Origin: Marisimplicoccus sp965655775
Lineage (GTDB): Bacteria > Bacteroidota > Bacteroidia > Flavobacteriales > Flavobacteriaceae
Direction: 5' to 3'
NCBI GenBank assembly: GCA_965655775.1
Contig: CBFHHV010000015.1
Location: forward strand, 1-26,286
DNA length: 26,286 nucleotides
Shown: piece after piece, positions 22,150-26,286 of the stretch
Numbering within the stretch: position 1 is the stretch's first letter
How the letters are laid out: each line of letters begins with the position of its first letter
Notes under the pieces: model-generated
What the model was told of the DNA's origin: nothing
The model's database searches: none
The model's input: the letters and a program-made list of their open reading frames with translations, nothing else
Program-made: the position numbers and the translations under genes

Positions 22150-24012
22150 ATGGCAAATACTTCTAATTATACTGAAGAAAATATTAAATCTCTAGACTGG
22201 AGAGAACATATTAGGTTAAGGCCTGGTATGTATATTGGTAAATCAGGAGATGGGTCATCTCCTGATGACGGTATTTATGTTCTGCTTAAAGAAGTAATCG
22301 ACAATTGTGTAGATGAGTTTGTAATGGGGGAGGGTAAAATTATTGATATTGTTATTAATGATGATTTTGTATCTGTAAGAGACTTTGGTAGAGGAATACC
22401 AATTGGAAAAGTTGTAGATGTAGTGTCTAAAATGAATACTGGTGGTAAATATGATACAAGAGCTTTTAAAAAGTCTGTTGGATTAAATGGTGTTGGAACC
22501 AAAGCTGTTAACGCATTGTCTTCTAATTTTATTGTAGCATCTACTAGAGATGGAAAAACAAAATCAGCTGAATTTAAGCTTGGAGTCCTTTCTGATGAAA
22601 AGCTTGATGATACTGAAGATAAAAATGGAACATATGTAGAATTCACTCCTGATCAATCTATTTTTAAAAATTACAGGTATAGAATTGAGTATGTTGAAAA
22701 AATGATTAAGTTCTACGTTTATCTTAATCCGGGGTTAACAATTAAATTAAATGGTAATAAGTTTAAGTCTGAGTCTGGTCTTAAAGATTTAATTGAAGAT
22801 CAATCCAATGTTCAGGACTTCCTCTATCCAATTATTCATCTTAAAGGAGATGACATTGAATTGGCAATAACACACTCTAGAACTCAATATAGTGAAGAGT
22901 ACTATTCTTTTGTTAATGGTCAATATACTGTACAAGGAGGAACACATCAATCAGCATTTAGAGAGGCCTTTGTTAAAACTATCAGAGAATTTTTTGGCAA
23001 AAATTATGAAACATCTGATATAAGAAAGTCAATTATTTCAGCAATAAGTATTAAAGTTATGGAGCCTGTTTTTGAATCTCAAACAAAAACTAAATTAGGT
23101 TCTACAGAGATGGGTAAAGGCTTAAAATCCGTTAGAGTATTTATTAATGACTTTATAAAAAAAGAACTTGATAATTATTTGCATAAGAATTCAGAGGTTG
23201 CTAAATCAATTCAAAACAAAATTATTCAGGCTGAAAAAGAAAGAAAGGAATTATCAGGAATTAGAAAACTTGCTAGAGAAAGAGCAAAGAAAGCAAGCCT
23301 ACACAATAAAAAGCTTAGAGACTGTAGAGTACACTTAAATGAATTAAAAAAAGATAAAAGATTAGACTCTACAATTTTCATTACTGAGGGAGACTCTGCA
23401 AGTGGTTCTATAACAAAGTCAAGAGATGTTAATACACAAGCAGTCTTTAGTTTAAGAGGAAAACCCTTGAATTCATTTGGGATGACTAAGAAAATAGTCT
23501 ACGAAAATGAGGAATTTAATTTACTTCAAGCTGCACTCAATATAGAGAATAGCATGGAAGACTTGAGATATAATAATATTGTAATTGCAACCGATGCTGA
23601 TGTAGATGGCATGCATATTAGACTTCTTATCATAACCTTTTTTCTTCAATTCTATCCTGAGTTAATTAAAAATGGACACTTATACATTTTACAGACTCCA
23701 ATTTTTAGAGTCAGGAATAAGGAAAAAACACATTATTGTTATAGCGAGGCAGAAAAAAATGATATAATTAATAGCTCCAAGGGTAAATTTGAAATTACCA
23801 GATTTAAGGGTCTAGGAGAGATCTCTCCCAATGAGTTTAAAAATTTTATAGGTGACGATATTAAATTAGACCCAGTAATTATTGATAAATCTACAACAGT
23901 AGAGGAACTACTAACCTTCTATATGGGTAAGAATACACCTGATAGACAACAATTTATAATAGATAATCTTAAAGTTGAACTAGACCTTATAAACGAAAAT
24001 CTAAATGATTGA
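22150..24012 (+). CDS. parE: DNA topoisomerase IV subunit B
   Basis: A 620-residue type IIA topoisomerase ATPase subunit. The GHKL domain shows Glu48 and Asn52 (KEVIDNCVDEF), DFGRGIP (78-84) and the lid GLNGVGTKAVN (111-121), with QTKTKLGS (311-318) in the transducer carrying the Lys that contacts ATP. The TOPRIM domain has EGDSA (413-417) and DADVDGMHI (482-490), followed by RFKGLGEI (551-558). Together with ParC it decatenates daughter chromosomes. I call ParE and not GyrB because of the SPDDGIYVLLKEVIDN sequence and the parC overlap, typical of the Bacteroidota parE-parC pair. The stop overlaps the parC start by eight bases. Confidence 0.9.
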   Translation: MANTSNYTEENIKSLDWREHIRLRPGMYIGKSGDGSSPDDGIYVLLKEVIDNCVDEFVMGEGKIIDIVINDDFVSVRDFGRGIPIGKVVDVVSKMNTGGKYDTRAFKKSVGLNGVGTKAVNALSSNFIVASTRDGKTKSAEFKLGVLSDEKLDDTEDKNGTYVEFTPDQSIFKNYRYRIEYVEKMIKFYVYLNPGLTIKLNGNKFKSESGLKDLIEDQSNVQDFLYPIIHLKGDDIELAITHSRTQYSEEYYSFVNGQYTVQGGTHQSAFREAFVKTIREFFGKNYETSDIRKSIISAISIKVMEPVFESQTKTKLGSTEMGKGLKSVRVFINDFIKKELDNYLHKNSEVAKSIQNKIIQAEKERKELSGIRKLARERAKKASLHNKKLRDCRVHLNELKKDKRLDSTIFITEGDSASGSITKSRDVNTQAVFSLRGKPLNSFGMTKKIVYENEEFNLLQAALNIENSMEDLRYNNIVIATDADVDGMHIRLLIITFFLQFYPELIKNGHLYILQTPIFRVRNKEKTHYCYSEAEKNDIINSSKGKFEITRFKGLGEISPNEFKNFIGDDIKLDPVIIDKSTTVEELLTFYMGKNTPDRQQFIIDNLKVELDLINENLND

Positions 24013-26080
24013 AAATGAAGAAAATATAGACTCTGAGCACCCTAATACTCTTACTAGAGTTGGAGGAATGTATAAAGAGTGGTTTCTAGACTATGCTTCA
24101 TATGTAATTCTTGAAAGAGCAGTTCCTGATTTAATGGATGGTCTAAAACCAGTGCAGCGAAGAATATTACACTCGATGTTTGACCTTGAGGATGGAAGGT
24201 ATAATAAAGTTGCTAATGTAGTAGGTCATACAATGCAATATCACCCACATGGAGATGCAAGTATATCTGATGCAATGGTTCAAATAGGTCAAAAAGAACT
24301 ATTAATTGATATGCAGGGTAACTGGGGTAACATATACACTGGGGATAAAGCTGCTGCATCAAGATATATTGAGGCAAGATTATCAAAATTTGCACTAGAG
24401 GTGGTATTTAACCCAAAAACTACCAATTGGCAACTTTCTTACGACGGACGTAAGAAGGAACCTATTCATCTTCCTGTAAAATTCCCACTTTTATTAGCTC
24501 AAGGAGCAGAAGGTATAGCGGTTGGTTTATCTACTAAAATATTACCCCATAATTTTAATGAGTTAATTGATGGAAGCATAAAATATCTTAAAGGAAGAAG
24601 TTTTAAGCTTTATCCAGATTTTCAAACCGGAGGAAGTATAGATATTAAGAATTATAATGATGGAAATAGAGGCGGCAGAGTCAAGGTAAGAGCTAAAGTT
24701 GAGAAATATGAAAAGAATGTAATTATAATTAAAGAGATACCATATGGAACAACAACAGCCTCTTTAATTGAATCAATTATTAAAGCCTCTGAGAAAGGAA
24801 AATTAAAGATTAAAAAAATTGAAGATAATACTTCCTCTGAAGTAGAAGTTCTTGTCTATCTTCCTTCTGGATCTTCAATACAGAAAAGCATAGACTCATT
24901 ATATGCATTTACACAATGTGAAGTTTCTATATCACCATTATGTTGTATTATTTCAGAAAATAAACCACAATTTCTTGGAGTAAGAGAAATACTCAAAATC
25001 TCTACTGATAATACGAAAGATCTTTTAAAAAAAGAACTAGATATCCAACTTTCTGAACTTGAAAATCAATGGCACTCTATTTCACTTGAAAGGATATTTA
25101 TTGAAAATAGGATATATAGAGATATTGAGGAGAAGACTACATGGGATGATGTTATCTCAACAATTGAAAATGGACTTAAACCATTTAAAAATAGATTAAA
25201 GAGAGAGGTAACGGTTGATGATATAAAGAAACTTACTGAAATTCCTATTAGGAAGATATCAAAGTTTGACCTTGACAAGGTTAAAGAAAAATTGTCTAGT
25301 ATAGAAGCTAAAATAGAAGAAGTTAAAAATAATCTCAACTACTTAGTTGAGTTCACAATTCAATATTTTACTCATTTAAAAAAGCATTATGGCAAAGAGA
25401 AGAAAAGAAAGACTATTATTGAGGAATTTGATGATCTAGACAAAAAGAAAATATCAATAAAGAATCAAAAGCTATATGTAAATAGAGAAGAAGGTTTCGT
25501 TGGTACCTCAATGAAAAAAGATGAATTGGTTTGCGAATGTTCTGATCTAGACGATATAATTATTTTTACTGAGGAAGGGATAATGAAAGTAATTAAGGTC
25601 GATTCAAAGGTATTCGTTGGAAAGAATATTAAACATATTTCTTTGTTTAATGCAGATAGTAAAAATAAAATTTATAATCTAATATATAGAGATGGAAAAA
25701 ATGGAACATCTTTTATGAAAAGGTTTAAAGTTTCAGGTGTTATAAGAGATAAAGAATATGTTCTAACTCAAGGAAAGGACTTATCCAAGATTCTTTACTT
25801 TAGTGTAAATACACTAAATGAAGCAGATCTAGTCACCGTTTATTTAAGAAAAAAACCATCCCTAAGAAAAGATAGATTTGAGCAGGACTTTGGAGATTTA
25901 ATTATAAAGGGTAGGGACTCAAAAGGAAATATTGTGACTAAGGACTCTATAAGAAAGGTTTCTTATAAGTCAAAGGGATCTGTATCAAAAAAAGATAATG
26001 AAGTTGACGATATTGAGGTTAAAGATGAACAACAGGTACCCAATGAAAATGATGAAACCCAAACTAAGCTAAATTTTTAG
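24005..26080 (+). CDS. parC: DNA topoisomerase IV subunit A with short C-terminal domain
   Basis: A 691-residue breakage-reunion subunit. The catalytic core is complete: QRRIL (51-55), GHTMQYHPHGDASI (74-87), the Arg120-Tyr121 pair with Tyr121 forming the covalent DNA link, and the tower and coiled-coil region to about 465. The C-terminal domain begins near 490 (YVNREEGFVGTSM) and holds only a few blade-like repeats before FGDLIIKGRDSKGNIVTK (629-646), then an acidic, low-complexity tail ending in TKLNF. Bacteroidota ParC proteins I know are nearer 850-900 residues, with further C-terminal repeats after this point, so about 200 residues appear absent. Sequence after the stop does not continue the domain in any frame, so this is not a simple frameshift. 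Confidence 0.9.
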   Translation: MIENEENIDSEHPNTLTRVGGMYKEWFLDYASYVILERAVPDLMDGLKPVQRRILHSMFDLEDGRYNKVANVVGHTMQYHPHGDASISDAMVQIGQKELLIDMQGNWGNIYTGDKAAASRYIEARLSKFALEVVFNPKTTNWQLSYDGRKKEPIHLPVKFPLLLAQGAEGIAVGLSTKILPHNFNELIDGSIKYLKGRSFKLYPDFQTGGSIDIKNYNDGNRGGRVKVRAKVEKYEKNVIIIKEIPYGTTTASLIESIIKASEKGKLKIKKIEDNTSSEVEVLVYLPSGSSIQKSIDSLYAFTQCEVSISPLCCIISENKPQFLGVREILKISTDNTKDLLKKELDIQLSELENQWHSISLERIFIENRIYRDIEEKTTWDDVISTIENGLKPFKNRLKREVTVDDIKKLTEIPIRKISKFDLDKVKEKLSSIEAKIEEVKNNLNYLVEFTIQYFTHLKKHYGKEKKRKTIIEEFDDLDKKKISIKNQKLYVNREEGFVGTSMKKDELVCECSDLDDIIIFTEEGIMKVIKVDSKVFVGKNIKHISLFNADSKNKIYNLIYRDGKNGTSFMKRFKVSGVIRDKEYVLTQGKDLSKILYFSVNTLNEADLVTVYLRKKPSLRKDRFEQDFGDLIIKGRDSKGNIVTKDSIRKVSYKSKGSVSKKDNEVDDIEVKDEQQVPNENDETQTKLNF

Positions 26081-26090
26081 CTTGAATAGT

Positions 26091-26286
26091 CTAAAGATTT
26101 GAAATCCTTCTAACAGTACCTCTACTTACCTTTTGTGGATTATTTACTTGAGAAAATTCAAAATCATATTTATCCCCGTAAGTTCTTAATATCTTTATTC
26201 TAACAGGACGCATTTCTTGATTGGTCCTAGGGTTTAATTTAGTTAACAGAAACTCACAATTATTAACCCACTTAATGGTTGATGAA
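26091..26286 (-). CDS. 3' end of a small flavobacterial protein (partial)
   Basis: The minus strand is open for 64 codons from the right edge to a TAG at 26091-26093; the 5' end is outside the window. The visible part begins with a TIKWVNNCEFLLTKLNP strand pair and continues as RPVRIKILRTYGDKYDFEF, an all-beta pattern. This resembles a small exported flavobacterial protein or lipoprotein family, often found beside parC and, as I recall, sometimes misnamed DNA topoisomerase IV because of that neighbour. Its function is unknown. It converges on parC with a ten-base gap and no terminator. Confidence 0.55.
   Translation of the reverse strand, partial: SSTIKWVNNCEFLLTKLNPRTNQEMRPVRIKILRTYGDKYDFEFSQVNNPQKVSRGTVRRISNL

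Noticed and set aside
22275..22646. A 123-codon minus-strand open frame inside parE
   Set aside because: It lies opposite the conserved ATPase domain of parE and has the serine-rich look of an antisense frame.
22150..26080. Gyrase (gyrB-gyrA) in place of topoisomerase IV
   Set aside because: The overlapping arrangement and the sequence style of the ATPase subunit fit the Bacteroidota parE-parC pair, and the A subunit is too short and lacks a recognisable gyrase-type C-terminal domain with a GyrA box.
26081..26286. Frameshifted remainder of the ParC C-terminal domain after the stop
   Set aside because: None of the plus-strand frames downstream continues with blade-like sequence; the DNA there encodes an unrelated minus-strand protein.

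Overview
The window is AT-rich, gene-dense chromosomal DNA of a member of Bacteroidota, most likely a streamlined marine Flavobacteriia-type organism. The evidence is the gene families themselves (DUF4834, DUF6787, the Bacteroidota-type ParE/ParC pair, an endonuclease III without iron-sulfur ligands, a dihydroorotase-like protein without metal ligands), short upstream regions with Bacteroidota TAnnTTTG -7 boxes, and the absence of clear Shine-Dalgarno sequences. I see no rRNA, tRNA, CRISPR array, insertion sequence or phage gene.

Layout. Bases 1-660 are the least conventional part: the first codons of a minus-strand secreted protein, a roughly 200-base stretch that can fold into a 6S-like structure and has a promoter box and a terminator on the minus strand, then a DUF4242 gene flanked by two 36-base direct repeats that are themselves terminator hairpins. 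Next come a secreted cysteine-free DsrE-like protein and two very small membrane-protein ORFs. From 1502 the order is mnmE and a GNAT-like gene (-); DUF4834, yfhO-like and flippase genes (+, overlapping); uvrA and nth (-); bcp (+); a large conserved protein of unknown function (-); a metallo-beta-lactamase-fold hydrolase (+); an esterase, a dihydroorotase-like gene, a TIGR02757 gene and a lolD-like ATPase (-); msrA (+); DUF6787, serA and serC (-); then ferredoxin, ychF, parE and parC (+); and the 3' end of a small minus-strand gene at the right edge.

Functions. The genes cover tRNA wobble modification (mnmE), envelope glycan assembly (yfhO-like plus flippase), DNA repair (uvrA, nth), oxidative-damage defence (bcp, msrA), serine biosynthesis (serC, serA) and chromosome decatenation (parE, parC). 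Packing is extreme: same-strand genes overlap or are a few bases apart, and convergent genes meet stop to stop with gaps of 0-10 bases or small overlaps and no terminator hairpins. The only clear intrinsic terminators lie in the first 660 bases.

I found no obviously new defence or mobile system. The best leads are the candidate structured RNA at 37-246, the duplicated terminator module around the DUF4242 gene, the small membrane ORFs at 1256-1496, the shortened ParC C-terminal domain, and the metal-ligand-less dihydroorotase homologue.
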